DNA of 64,000 nucleotides from Streptomyces stelliscabiei (GTDB taxonomy: Bacteria; Actinomycetota; Actinomycetes; Streptomycetales; Streptomycetaceae): contig NZ_JADBGF010000001.1 in NCBI RefSeq assembly GCF_014873495.1, positions 6,510,001-6,574,000 of the forward strand. The letters are read 5' to 3'. The notes beneath the pieces were generated by a model, which was not told the origin of the DNA, did no database searches, and saw only the letters and a list, made by a program, of their open reading frames with translations. The translations under genes were made by a program, and so were the position numbers. Shown here one piece after another: positions 39,935-48,032 of this stretch. Position 1 is the stretch's first letter, and each line of letters opens with the position of its first letter.

Positions 39935-40284
39935 CGCAGTCCCCTCTGCGGCTGTCCCCAGAGCGGGGCCTGCACGGTGGGCCTACGCCGCGCGGGGCGG
40001 GAGGTCTGGGTGGGCGGCTGCGGGCTGCTGGGGGCGCAGCTGGAGAAGTGGCTGACGGCCTTCCATTCCAGGAGGGCGGGGACGCAGTCGGGCTCCTCGC
40101 GGGTGAACTCGCGGACGACCAGGCCGCCGAGGCCGGTGGTGCGGGCGGCGAGTCCGCCGGCCGGGGACGGCAGCGCGTTGATCGGGGTGCGCTCACCGGG
40201 CCGGGGGCCGCTGGCCCAGCGGATGAGAGCGCCGCACCGGTTGCATGGGGTGGTGCCTCGGGTGGGGTGCGGTGTGGTCGGCAT
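39931..40284 (-). CDS. 117-aa hypothetical protein with zinc pair
   Basis: This 117-aa protein starts MPTTPHPTRGTTPCNRCGAL with one CxxC, then IRWASGPRPGERTPINALP and a Glu/Asp/Cys phrase (REEPDCVPALLEWKAVSHFS). It ends in a Pro/Gln-rich tail. The start overlaps the stop of the 627-aa gene as ATGA. Role unknown. Confidence 0.55.
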   Translation of the reverse strand: MPTTPHPTRGTTPCNRCGALIRWASGPRPGERTPINALPSPAGGLAARTTGLGGLVVREFTREEPDCVPALLEWKAVSHFSSCAPSSPQPPTQTSRPARRRPTVQAPLWGQPQRGLR

Positions 40285-42167
40285 CAGGTCTCCTCTCCGC
40301 GCTGCTCGGCGGCGGCGGTGCGGGCGTCGTGTGGGGCGCGGCGGCGGCCGGCCTTGCTGGTGCAGGGCTGGCCCTCCTGGGCGACGCAGCCCTCCTGGGG
40401 GCAGGCGATGGCGAGCGCCCCGGTGGTCGTGGTCCGGCCGAGCTGGGCTCGGATCTGGTCGGGCATGTAGCCGCGGTCGGGCATGGGCGCCTCCTCCAAC
40501 GGGCGGGCACACGGACGGGGTTGAGGGGGCCGGGGCGGGGTGGCGCCGACGGCTGCGGGGAGGTGGCCGTACTGGTCGCGCAGAAGCGGGGCCGCGCGCA
40601 GTACGCCGTAGCGGTGCAGCGCGGCCGCCGGTCCGTGGGTGGCGGCGACGGCCAGGACGTCGGCGTCGCTGGCCGCCGCGCGCTGCCGGTACGTGGCCTT
40701 CGCGGGCAGCTGCTCGCCCTCGGCCTGGCGGTGAGCGCGGAGCTCGGCGAGCCGGTCGTTCAGCTCGCGGGCGCGCCGCCAGTGCTCGCTGGTCGCCTGC
40801 CGGTTGACCGTGCAGGACTCGCACGTGGCGCCGGTCGGCCAGAGTCGGCCGTCCTCGCACAGCGGCTGGCCGCAGCCGCGGTGGACGACGCCGACGGCGA
40901 GGAGCCAGGCGGCGATGTCGCGGATGGGTCCGGCGTCGCGGTAGCGGGTGGCGATCCGGGCGGCCATCCGCTCCGGCGTCATCAGCGTGGTGGCGCCCTG
41001 GTCGAGCTGGCGGCCGATCTCGCGGGCTACCTTCCGCAGCAGGAAGCGGTTGGTGTCCGGCTGCTGCAGGAGGTGGCGGACGGGGGCAAGGCTGACGTGG
41101 ATGCGCTCGGTCCAGCGCAACTCCGGTCCGCTGTACGCCTGTCCGGTCGACGGCTGCTGGGTGGGGCGGGTGCCGCGCGGAGCGCGAGAGACGCCGGGCC
41201 CGAACGTGCCGTCGGTCAACTCGCTCGCGTCGACCGGGGGCTTACCTACGGTCACTCGCCTACGGCGGGAACCACCATCCTCCTGGGGCGCAGCAACAAC
41301 GTCAGTGGGAACCCCGGTGTATTCCTTGATCGCGAGGGATCCGCCATCGGTGGCCGGACCGGATCCGCCATGGTTGTCCGCACTCGCCTCACCGTGCTGG
41401 CCTGACGCGGCCGGGGCCTCGACGTCCACCGCGGTCACGGGGGTGTCGAGGTCGAGGGCGAGCTGCTCGGCGAGGATCGGGTGGGAGTTCACGGCCACGG
41501 TGTGGCGGCCCTGGTGGCCGGTGCGGTGGCCGACGCTGACCCAGCCGGTGGCCTCCAGGTCGTGGATGATGCGGCGCGCGGTCCGCTCGGACAGGGGCTT
41601 GCCCGGGGTCTTGCCGTGGTGGTGGAACAGTTCGCCCGCCAGCTCGGCGGCGGTGGGCTGATAGCCCGGGCTGTACTTGGCGGTGTGCGCCATCAGCAGC
41701 GCGGCACGCAGGCGGCGCGGCTCGAGGGCGTCGCACATCGCCACGGCGACCGTGACGTACCGCTCGGCGTCGACGACGGACCGGACCTGACGGATCGCGG
41801 TGCGCCCCTTGCCGGACTTGCGGGTCATGCGGCGGGTGGAGAACTCCGGCAGCCCGCCGTCCGGGCCCGGGTGCCGGCCCTCGGTGAGAGCGCGCTGGAA
41901 GTCGCGCAGGGACAGGCCGCAGAAGCGGGCCATCTCGGTGACGTGGGCGTTGCAGTGCTCGGGGTTGGTGTCGACGTCGAGGGCGGCCATCTTGGCCCAC
42001 GCCTTGATGAACGCGTCGGAGTAGTGGGGGCCGCGGTAGATGCGCTCGGGGATCTCGACGGTCTGGACGGCGCGGCGCTGCGGGCGGCGGGGCCTGACCC
42101 GGGCCACGCCACCGGCCCCGCCACGGATGTGGCGGGGCTCGGCGGCGGTGGCACGGGCAGCGGTCAT
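40284..42167 (-). CDS. Winged-helix replication-type protein
   Basis: This 627-aa protein starts MTAARATAAEPRHIRGGAGG. A helical region with ERIYRGPHYSDAFIKAWAKM is followed by a winged helix (AELAGELFHHHGKTPGKPLS; RTARRIIHDLEATGWVSVGH), a disordered linker (about 240-340), a second helical domain (RHLLQQPDTNRFLLRKVARE, with a CGQPLCEDGRLW / CESC zinc site) and a C-terminal zinc motif (CPQEGC, QPCTSKAGRRRAPH). It is by far the largest early protein and the best candidate for origin binding or replication initiation. No ATPase motif is seen. Confidence 0.65.
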   Translation of the reverse strand: MTAARATAAEPRHIRGGAGGVARVRPRRPQRRAVQTVEIPERIYRGPHYSDAFIKAWAKMAALDVDTNPEHCNAHVTEMARFCGLSLRDFQRALTEGRHPGPDGGLPEFSTRRMTRKSGKGRTAIRQVRSVVDAERYVTVAVAMCDALEPRRLRAALLMAHTAKYSPGYQPTAAELAGELFHHHGKTPGKPLSERTARRIIHDLEATGWVSVGHRTGHQGRHTVAVNSHPILAEQLALDLDTPVTAVDVEAPAASGQHGEASADNHGGSGPATDGGSLAIKEYTGVPTDVVAAPQEDGGSRRRRVTVGKPPVDASELTDGTFGPGVSRAPRGTRPTQQPSTGQAYSGPELRWTERIHVSLAPVRHLLQQPDTNRFLLRKVAREIGRQLDQGATTLMTPERMAARIATRYRDAGPIRDIAAWLLAVGVVHRGCGQPLCEDGRLWPTGATCESCTVNRQATSEHWRRARELNDRLAELRAHRQAEGEQLPAKATYRQRAAASDADVLAVAATHGPAAALHRYGVLRAAPLLRDQYGHLPAAVGATPPRPPQPRPCARPLEEAPMPDRGYMPDQIRAQLGRTTTTGALAIACPQEGCVAQEGQPCTSKAGRRRAPHDARTAAAEQRGEET

Positions 42168-42170
42168 CGG

Positions 42171-42272
42171 TCAGGCGCGGCCGGTGCAGGCGGTCAGGAC
42201 CAGCTCGGCCGTGGTGAGAGCGGCGCCCAGGAGGAGCAGGGCGCGGTATGCCCGCCGACGGGGGCGGCTCAC
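42171..42272 (-). CDS. 33-aa small hydrophobic peptide
   Basis: This 33-aa frame starts at the GTG at 42272, overlapping the previous stop as GTGA, and ends 3 bases before the start of the 627-aa gene. The product is basic at first (MSRPRRRAYRALLLLGAALT), then hydrophobic, ending CTGRA. Translation coupling supports it. It could be a tiny membrane protein, or serve mainly to couple translation of its neighbours. Confidence 0.45.
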   Translation of the reverse strand: MSRPRRRAYRALLLLGAALTTAELVLTACTGRA

Positions 42273-42817
42273 TGGTCACCGCCGGTGGCGTGGGCGATGT
42301 ACTGGGCGCGTTCGGCGGCGTATGCGGCGCGTTCGGCGCGGGCCGGCTCGAGGAGGAAGGAGGGGATGGCGAGGAACAGTCCGGGCTGGCCGTTGTACGA
42401 GCCCCGGGTGAGGAGGCGGGTGTAGAGCCAGCCGCGCTGGGTCAGGACGTGCAGCTGCACCTGGACCTGACCGGTCGTGAGGCCGGTGTCCTCGGCCAGC
42501 TGCTCGATGTCGGGACGGTTGCGGCTGTTGACCAGGCCGGATTTGTAATGGGCGTAGCCGAGGAGGGTGAGCGCGACGAGGCGGGCCTCAGGGTGCATGC
42601 GGCTCATGCGCAGGGCGCGAGGGAAGAGGCTGCGCAGGTTCTCGTCGCCCTTCAGCTGACCCGGGGCGATGGATTCAGCCGGGGTCCGAGCGGGCTGCGT
42701 GTCCGCCGCGGGCGGCAGGCTCGGGGCCGCGGCGGGGGCCGGAGTGGTGGGCTTGGGCGGGGTGCGGCGGGGGCCCATGGTGGCGGGCGACGGGCGCGGA
42801 GTGGTCGGGCAAGTCAT
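42269..42817 (-). CDS. Winged-helix DNA-binding protein
   Basis: This 182-aa protein has a Pro/Thr-rich disordered head (1-50), then a DnaD/Rep-like winged helix (RMHPEARLVALTLLGYAHYK; PDIEQLAEDTGLTTGQVQVQ; RGWLYTRLLTRGSYNGQPGL). It lies just upstream of the 627-aa protein. The pair may act together in replication, or this one may regulate the operon. GAAGGA precedes the ATG. Confidence 0.7.
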   Translation of the reverse strand: MTCPTTPRPSPATMGPRRTPPKPTTPAPAAAPSLPPAADTQPARTPAESIAPGQLKGDENLRSLFPRALRMSRMHPEARLVALTLLGYAHYKSGLVNSRNRPDIEQLAEDTGLTTGQVQVQLHVLTQRGWLYTRLLTRGSYNGQPGLFLAIPSFLLEPARAERAAYAAERAQYIAHATGGDQ

Positions 42818-43128
42818 AGGTTCAGGTCCTTCCGGTGGTCGACCGCCTCCTGGGCGGCTCGGTAGGCGGCGGGGGTGGAGCGGCGTTTGCCGGACGCGAT
42901 CGCGCGGTCGTCGGCGAGCGCGGAGGCGGACTGCGGGCTGAGGGGGAGTTCGCTGGGCGGGCGGCCGTATCCGGGCGGGGGTTCGGGTTTCCCGGCGAGG
43001 GCGTTGGGGGTGTGGAGGGGGCAGCGGAGGCCTTGGATGTAGGGGCGGATGCCGTCCACGGCCCGGCAGTGACGGCGCTCGGATCCGATCCAGTGCCGGC
43101 ACTCCGGGCCGGGACGGTCCTCGCTCAC
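42814..43128 (-). CDS. 104-aa Cys/His hypothetical protein
   Basis: This 104-aa protein starts at the GTG at 43128. Its first 55 residues have CRHWIGSERRHC and LRCPLHTPN, a possible zinc site. The second half is basic and helical (ALADDRAIASGKRRSTPAAY). This resembles short prophage proteins seen before winged-helix genes. Function unknown. Confidence 0.6.
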   Translation of the reverse strand: MSEDRPGPECRHWIGSERRHCRAVDGIRPYIQGLRCPLHTPNALAGKPEPPPGYGRPPSELPLSPQSASALADDRAIASGKRRSTPAAYRAAQEAVDHRKDLNL

Positions 43129-43967
43129 CCCTCGGCGTCCTTGGCGGGGTCGCGGTCGGCGTCGGGCTCCCAGGGCACGGCGGCACCGGACTCCGGCCCA
43201 GTGCCGGGCTCCTCGATGTACGCGGCCAGCTCGACCAGGGCGCGGTCGCCGCCGTCCGCCGACAGCGTCAGCTCCGTGCGCGGCGGCCTCCACCCGCGCG
43301 GCCCCTGGCGCGCCGGGTACCGGAACTCCTGGACTTCCTCCGCGCCCAGCACGCCGGCCCATCCGGCCATCGCGGCGCGGGCCTGGTCGACGGGCAGCCC
43401 GTCCAGGCGTCCCTTCGCCATGCCGCCGCCCGCGGCCGGACCGTTGTAGACCGGCCCGAAGGTCCACGGGACCGGTGCCAGGCTGGTGTTGGCTTCCTGC
43501 AGTTCGGTCACCAGGCGCAGCGCGGGCTGCGCCTGGTACGCGGCGGCGGTCAGCGCCGCGGCCTTGTGGTTCAGCCACGCGGTCTCGGCGAGCGAGCTGT
43601 AGGTGTGCGTGGTCTCATCGCGCCAGCCGCAGGAACAGCCAGCGGTGTGGGAGCTGTAGAAGCGGTACCAGCCGCGGACCACCATGTCCGCGTGAGTGAT
43701 CTTCCGCCCGTGGCCGCGGACCGGGCCGATCGCGTCGAGGGTGCGCCACACCCGGACCACGTCGCGCGGGTAATCAGTACGGCGGGCCGTCGGCGGGTGC
43801 GGTGGGGTGTAGGCGGAGAGGGCCTCGGGCGGGTCTCCGGCCAGGTCCCACTGGCCGGTGCGCTGGACGATCTCCCGTACCCGCATGCGTCCGCCGAGGT
43901 GGTCGGTGATGTCACCGAGTCGTACGTCCCGCACCGGCAGGGCGAGGACTACGAACTGCTCGGTCAT
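43125..43967 (-). CDS. 280-aa hypothetical early protein
   Basis: This 280-aa protein starts MTEQFVVLALPVRDVRLGDI, an ASCH/PUA-like beta start (RVREIVQRTGQWDLAGD). A middle segment with CSCGWRDETTHTYSSLAETA reads like the small Cys-His motif of actinobacterial elements. The C-terminal half has a VYNGPAAGGGMAKGRLDGLP loop and a beta domain. No clear enzyme signature. It is the first gene after the hairpin at 43990-44036. Confidence 0.6.
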   Translation of the reverse strand: MTEQFVVLALPVRDVRLGDITDHLGGRMRVREIVQRTGQWDLAGDPPEALSAYTPPHPPTARRTDYPRDVVRVWRTLDAIGPVRGHGRKITHADMVVRGWYRFYSSHTAGCSCGWRDETTHTYSSLAETAWLNHKAAALTAAAYQAQPALRLVTELQEANTSLAPVPWTFGPVYNGPAAGGGMAKGRLDGLPVDQARAAMAGWAGVLGAEEVQEFRYPARQGPRGWRPPRTELTLSADGGDRALVELAAYIEEPGTGPESGAAVPWEPDADRDPAKDAEG

Positions 43968-43989
43968 GAGGCTCCGTTCAGGGCTTGGG

Positions 43990-44036
43990 GCCGGTCGGGT
44001 GGGACGAGGTGTCAGGTCACGTCCCGCCCGACCGGC
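43990..44036 (-). terminator. 17-bp hairpin inside early operon
   Basis: Arms 43990-44006 (gccggtcgggtgggacg) and 44020-44036 pair with one G-T pair and a 13-base loop, in the only sizeable gap (83 bases) of the early operon. It probably lowers transcription or stabilises the upstream mRNA, splitting the operon into a 10-gene and a 23-gene part. Confidence 0.7.
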
Positions 44037-44050
44037 GGTATGGGGGCGGG

Positions 44051-44311
44051 TCAGGCCGCATCCGGGGCGGGGCGCTGGCGGGGGGTGCCGCAGCCGGGGC
44101 AGGTGGCGGTTCCGTCGCCGTCGTCCTCGTGCTCGGTGGCCCCTGGGCAGGTGCCCTCGCACTCGGCGGGCGGGGCCGCCGGGTCATCGGTGTGGAAGCC
44201 GGTGTAGGCGCCGGCCGTACGGCGGTTGCGCAGGTGCGGGGTGCCGGACGCGAAGGCGATGGCGGCGGCCAGGCCGAGGAGGGCGGCGGCGATCTGGGCG
44301 CTCTGGGTCAC
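44051..44311 (-). CDS. 86-aa membrane/zinc protein
   Basis: This 86-aa protein has one N-terminal membrane helix or signal (about 5-23, AQIAAALLGLAAAIAFASG), then an acidic segment and a Cys group (CEGTCPG and TATCPGCGTPRQ). It would place a zinc knuckle at the membrane. Last gene of the first part of the early operon. Confidence 0.6.
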   Translation of the reverse strand: MTQSAQIAAALLGLAAAIAFASGTPHLRNRRTAGAYTGFHTDDPAAPPAECEGTCPGATEHEDDGDGTATCPGCGTPRQRPAPDAA

Positions 44312-44523
44312 GGCCGTGCTCCTTCGCGGTGGGCGGGGCGGCAGGGGATGTGGTCGAGCCAGTCGGCTCGGCCGGTGCTGCCGCCGAGGTAGGACCAGGT
44401 GAGGACGGAGCCGCGAGGGTTGGCCTTGGGGCGGGTGGCGACGGTGAACCAGTCCCCGGTGGGCTGGCGGACCTGGTCGCCGGGCCGGAGGTCAAGGACG
44501 GGGCAGGTCGGCAGGCTGCTCAC
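44308..44523 (-). CDS. 71-aa hypothetical protein
   Basis: This 71-aa protein starts at the GTG at 44523. It is a small beta fold with VLDLRPGDQVRQPTGDWFTV and SVLTWSYLGGSTGRADWLDH, resembling SH3-like or PUA-like barrels. Coupled on both sides. Function unknown. Confidence 0.55.
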   Translation of the reverse strand: MSSLPTCPVLDLRPGDQVRQPTGDWFTVATRPKANPRGSVLTWSYLGGSTGRADWLDHIPCRPAHREGARP

Positions 44524-45032
44524 CGCACCTCCGTATTGGTGTGGTGCTCCCAGGGGCCGACGAACGTGTCGAGGCTGGCGTCCGGAGTGGTGGTGCCGAA
44601 GCGCTTGCCGCACTGGCAGGTGCCGTGGAGTTCGCAGTCGCCGTACTGGACGACCAGGGCGTGGCCGCCGCCGAGGGTTTCCCGGAAGTCCGGGTCGGGG
44701 TCGACGTCGTGGGGTTCGCGGTCGGCCTGGGCGAGCAGTTCGGCGGCGGCCTTGGGGGTGTGGCCGGCGGCCTGCAGGGTGGTGAGGATCTGGGCGCGAG
44801 CAGTGGACGCCGCCCCGGTCGGCTGGGCGCCGGCCGGGGTGTCCTTCTCCTCGCTGATCGTCAGCGCGCTGTCGATGGCCTCGGCCAGCTGCGGGATGGT
44901 GGCCGTCCAGTCGGGGTCCGTGCTACGGCCGAGCAGCTGCACGACACCCGCCCGGACCTCGTGCCCGACGTACGGGCGGCGGAGGTTCGGCTGGTGGAGG
45001 GCGGCGGCGATGACCGCGGCGCGCGCCGTCAT
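44520..45032 (-). CDS. 170-aa hypothetical protein with C-terminal zinc site
   Basis: This 170-aa protein starts MTARAAVIAAALHQPNLRRP. It is helical to about residue 105, then acidic, and ends with CELHGTCQCGKRFGTTTPDA, a Cys/His site followed by a W.HH tail. The end resembles small zinc domains in other proteins of this operon. Confidence 0.6.
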   Translation of the reverse strand: MTARAAVIAAALHQPNLRRPYVGHEVRAGVVQLLGRSTDPDWTATIPQLAEAIDSALTISEEKDTPAGAQPTGAASTARAQILTTLQAAGHTPKAAAELLAQADREPHDVDPDPDFRETLGGGHALVVQYGDCELHGTCQCGKRFGTTTPDASLDTFVGPWEHHTNTEVR

Positions 45033-45253
45033 CGGGCACCGCCACTGTGGCCGCCGGTGCGCAGGTCGGCGCGGGCACGGTCGATGGCCGCGCACCGGGT
45101 GCAGCCGGGGGCCGTGCAGGTGTGGAACAGCGGGACGTGGTCGCCGGGCCGGGATGTGCCGACGAGTCCGCCGTTCCAGACCTGGCGGGCCTGCTGCTGG
45201 GCCTTGCCGGTCTCGGCCATGCGAGGACGCTGAGCACGGGGACGGGCAGCCAT
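45029..45253 (-). CDS. 74-aa Cys-containing basic protein
   Basis: This 74-aa protein starts MAARPRAQRPRMAETGKAQQ. The second half has HTCTAPGCTRCAAIDRARAD, a likely zinc knuckle. It is strongly basic and probably binds nucleic acid. The ATG overlaps the previous stop. Confidence 0.55.
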   Translation of the reverse strand: MAARPRAQRPRMAETGKAQQQARQVWNGGLVGTSRPGDHVPLFHTCTAPGCTRCAAIDRARADLRTGGHSGGAR

Positions 45254-45738
45254 CAGCCCTCACCGCCATCGGCCTCGTACCCGGAGACCGTCCACTGCTC
45301 CAAGGGCGCGTTCCAGACCACCGACCAGGCGTTGTGATCAGTGACGGTGCCGTCGATGTCGATGCCGATCGGCATACCGGCGGCGACGGCCGCGTTGAGG
45401 GCGGCGGCGATGTCCTGCCAGTACGACCGCTCGGTGCGGGGCACGGGGAACGCCGTGTCAGCGGGAAGCGTGCCGAACTCACGCAGCAGCCTGGCGACTT
45501 CGGCGCAGTCGGTGAGGCCACCGTCGAGGAGCGCCCGGCCGCGGTCCTCGAAGAGAGTGGCGGCCTGCTCGATGGCGGTGCGGGCGGCAGTCTCGGCTGC
45601 CCGTTGGGCGACGGGCAGGACGGCGTCGGTCAGGGTGCCGGCCTGGCCGAGGATCTCGACGGGCATGGTGTGCGGCACGGCGGCCGCGGCGATGAGCGCC
45701 TCGCCGAGCTGGTCGCGGAGGCTGGGCTGCTCCATCAC
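45253..45738 (-). CDS. 161-aa hypothetical protein with DxDGT phrase
   Basis: This 161-aa protein has a helical body (residues about 5-110) and ends with MPIGIDIDGTVTDHNAWSVV and an acidic tail. DIDGTVTD matches the first HAD phosphatase motif, but only about 30 residues follow it, so a full HAD domain is not possible here. It may be a chance match. Start is GTG-ATG at 45738/45735. Confidence 0.55.
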   Translation of the reverse strand: MMEQPSLRDQLGEALIAAAAVPHTMPVEILGQAGTLTDAVLPVAQRAAETAARTAIEQAATLFEDRGRALLDGGLTDCAEVARLLREFGTLPADTAFPVPRTERSYWQDIAAALNAAVAAGMPIGIDIDGTVTDHNAWSVVWNAPLEQWTVSGYEADGGEG

Positions 45739-46535
45739 GCGTCACCCGCCTGAGCGGACTGGTCCTGCTTGGCCCGCCAGGTGGCTGCCTCGTCCACGGT
45801 GAGCTGGTGGGTGGCGCGGAGTTCGACCTCGATGCCGTCGACCTCGGTGGCGGCGTTGACGTGACGGAAGACGAGGACGTGCGGGCTGGTTCCGCCGCGG
45901 GTCTGGTCCGTCACTTCCACGCCGAGGGTGCGGGCGATCTCTTCGAGGCTCTCGATCGTGTCGGCCTTGAGGCGGAGCTTGCCGTTGCTGGAGGCGTCGT
46001 CGTGGCCGAAGGTGTAGGCGGCGGTGATGGTGAGGCCGGGGTGTTCAGCGGTCAAGCGGCGGCCCAGCGTGGCCATGCGGGCGGTGCAGGTCTGCAGTGC
46101 CTCGAGTGCGGCGAGCGGGCCCGGCACGGCGTCCGCCTCGGCGGTCTCCGCCGGGGCCGGCTCCTCGTCCTGGTGGAGGATCAGGCCGAGGTCGAACAGG
46201 CTGTTCACCTTGTCGATTCGGTCGTGTCCGCAGGCCACGCACGGCCGGACCAGGTCGAAGGACACGTTCTCGGCTTCGTGGTCGATGCGGTAGCGCAGGT
46301 ACTCGGGGAGACCCGGCACCAGGAAGGCGCGCGCCTCTTCCACCTGCTCGGGCAGGCCTTCAGCGGTGTACTGCCAGTCGAGGGAGGTGGCATCCGCGCA
46401 GAGCGTGCTGCCGGCGCAGGCCCGCGCCAGTCGCACGATTTCCCGCTTCGCCTCGACGGCGTACTCGGCGTCCTGCTCGGCCTGGGCTGCGGTGCCCTCG
46501 GTGTAGGTGGTGAGGGCCAGTTCGACGAGGTTCAT
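45735..46535 (-). CDS. 266-aa hypothetical early protein
   Basis: This 266-aa protein starts MNLVELALTTYTEGTAAQAE. The N-terminal half is helical with VRPCVACGHDRIDKVNSLFD in the middle (CxxC). The second half has KLRLKADTIESLEEIARTLG and a C-terminal strand pair. The layout is like small ssDNA-annealing or nucleotide-binding proteins, but no signature is decisive. Confidence 0.6.
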   Translation of the reverse strand: MNLVELALTTYTEGTAAQAEQDAEYAVEAKREIVRLARACAGSTLCADATSLDWQYTAEGLPEQVEEARAFLVPGLPEYLRYRIDHEAENVSFDLVRPCVACGHDRIDKVNSLFDLGLILHQDEEPAPAETAEADAVPGPLAALEALQTCTARMATLGRRLTAEHPGLTITAAYTFGHDDASSNGKLRLKADTIESLEEIARTLGVEVTDQTRGGTSPHVLVFRHVNAATEVDGIEVELRATHQLTVDEAATWRAKQDQSAQAGDA

Positions 46536-47179
46536 ACGGCTACCACCAGGGGCTGCTGCTGGGCGGGGTCGATGACACTGGCGACCCAGGCCGCGGCCTG
46601 GTCGACGGTGCGGTTGTCGCTGGTGCGGCGGGCCCAGGCGAGCCGGTACTCGCCGGGCTCACGGCGCAGGCGTGCCGGGGGTGGGGTGGGGATGGCTCCG
46701 GCCCACCAGCGGAGTCGTCCGCCGGCGGTGTGGTGGCGGCCGATGGCGCCCACGCAGGCCTCGGGGGTGAGCCGGTCGAGGAGGCTGGTGGTGACGAGGT
46801 ACTCGTGCGGCTGGTCGTCGAGGCCGGAGGGGCCGGGACCGTAGCCGTGGAGGACGGGGCGCCCGGGCCACAGGTAGAGGCCGGCCATCTCGCGCGGGGG
46901 CTGGCCGTAGCCGAGGGCGGCGGTGGTGGTGACGGTGCGGGTGAGGGATTCGCCGGTGATGACGTGCGCGGTGTCGCAGGAGCGGCAGATGACGCGGACG
47001 GTGACGCGGTCGAGGCCGCCCTCGTGGCCGCAGTGCTGGTCGGGGCATCCGTGGCGGACCGTGGCCTCGGACGTGGGGCGGATGCCGAGGTCGTGGCGGA
47101 CGTCGATGTCCCAGGCCGGGTTGGGGCAGGTGCTGGTGTGGGTGAGTTCGTCCCACCCGAAGTAGGCGTTCTCGATCAT
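46532..47179 (-). CDS. 215-aa zinc-containing hypothetical protein
   Basis: This 215-aa protein starts MIENAYFGWDELTHTSTCPN. Cys/His pairs lie in RHGCPDQHCGHEGG and VICRSCDTAHVI (zinc). The second half (PHEYLVTTSLLDRLTPEACV, LRREPGEYRLAWARRTSDNR) is alpha/beta. It should be a single metal-binding domain plus a small reader domain. Role unknown. Confidence 0.6.
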   Translation of the reverse strand: MIENAYFGWDELTHTSTCPNPAWDIDVRHDLGIRPTSEATVRHGCPDQHCGHEGGLDRVTVRVICRSCDTAHVITGESLTRTVTTTAALGYGQPPREMAGLYLWPGRPVLHGYGPGPSGLDDQPHEYLVTTSLLDRLTPEACVGAIGRHHTAGGRLRWWAGAIPTPPPARLRREPGEYRLAWARRTSDNRTVDQAAAWVASVIDPAQQQPLVVAV

Positions 47180-47451
47180 GCGGCGGTCCTCGGCTTGGCG
47201 TGGCGGGCGCGGTGGGCTTGGACGGTGGTGAGGTGGAGGGTTTCGCCGGTGCACGTGGTGGTGTGGGCGTGCGGGGCGGGGAAGGGCGGCCAGATCGGCG
47301 CGGCCGGGACCGGCGGGGCGGGCTTCGGCTCGGTGGCCGGGGCGGCGTCGCAGGAGGCGTCGATCAGCAGCTTGAGCAGCCACAGGATCAGCCCGGTGCC
47401 GATCGCGGATCCGGAGATGACCAGCCATAAGGCCGGTCCGTTGCCGGTCAC
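47176..47451 (-). CDS. 91-aa membrane protein
   Basis: This 91-aa protein starts at the GTG at 47451, which overlaps the previous stop. One membrane helix (about 8-29, LWLVISGSAIGTGLILWLL) is followed by a Pro-rich part and a His-rich end (HAHTTTCTGETLHL). Function unknown. Coupled on both sides. Confidence 0.55.
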   Translation of the reverse strand: MTGNGPALWLVISGSAIGTGLILWLLKLLIDASCDAAPATEPKPAPPVPAAPIWPPFPAPHAHTTTCTGETLHLTTVQAHRARHAKPRTAA

Positions 47452-48032
47452 CACGGGTGTCCGGCCGGGCTCTCGGCGAGGAAGCCCTGCAGCTTCTTCG
47501 CGGACCGGTCGACGGCCTGCGCGTCGAGGAGTTCGCCGACGTTGGGGCCGCGGAGCTGGACGGTGATCTCGCCATAGTGGCCGGTGCCGGAGACGACGTG
47601 GCCGTGCCGGAGGATCGAGCCGACGGCGAGCCTGCGGCGCCACCACCTCCAGCCGTGGAGGGACTGCGGCTGGACGGTCAGCGTGAGGTGGGTGCGGGTG
47701 GGGACGTCGGTGGCGGTGACGTCCGGCTGGCGTCGCAGCTCGAGGGCGAGGAGCGCGGCCGGGGAGTCCTCCTCCACCTCGGGGTGGATGGACGACGTGC
47801 AGCCGTCGTACTCGGTGACGGTCCGGTCGGCGGGCCCGGCCTGCTCGGTGAGCGCGTAGGCGACGGGCACGAGGTCCGCCAGCTCGGCGTCGGTGTCGGC
47901 GAGCATCGCTGTGAGGAACGGGGTCAGGTCCACGGCCAGGACCTCGACCTGCTGGTGGTTCAGCGGCAGGTCGCGGAGGGCGGTGATGGTGGACACGGCA
48001 CCGTGGATCAGGTGCTGGCGGTCGCGGCTCAC
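47448..48032 (-). CDS. 194-aa hypothetical early protein
   Basis: This 194-aa protein starts MSRDRQHLIHGAVSTITALR. The helical first half (VEVLAVDLTPFLTAMLADTD) is followed by a beta-rich second half (HLTLTVQPQSLHGWRWWRRR, HYGEITVQLRGP). No motif was recognised. Second gene of the early operon. Confidence 0.6.
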   Translation of the reverse strand: MSRDRQHLIHGAVSTITALRDLPLNHQQVEVLAVDLTPFLTAMLADTDAELADLVPVAYALTEQAGPADRTVTEYDGCTSSIHPEVEEDSPAALLALELRRQPDVTATDVPTRTHLTLTVQPQSLHGWRWWRRRLAVGSILRHGHVVSGTGHYGEITVQLRGPNVGELLDAQAVDRSAKKLQGFLAESPAGHPW

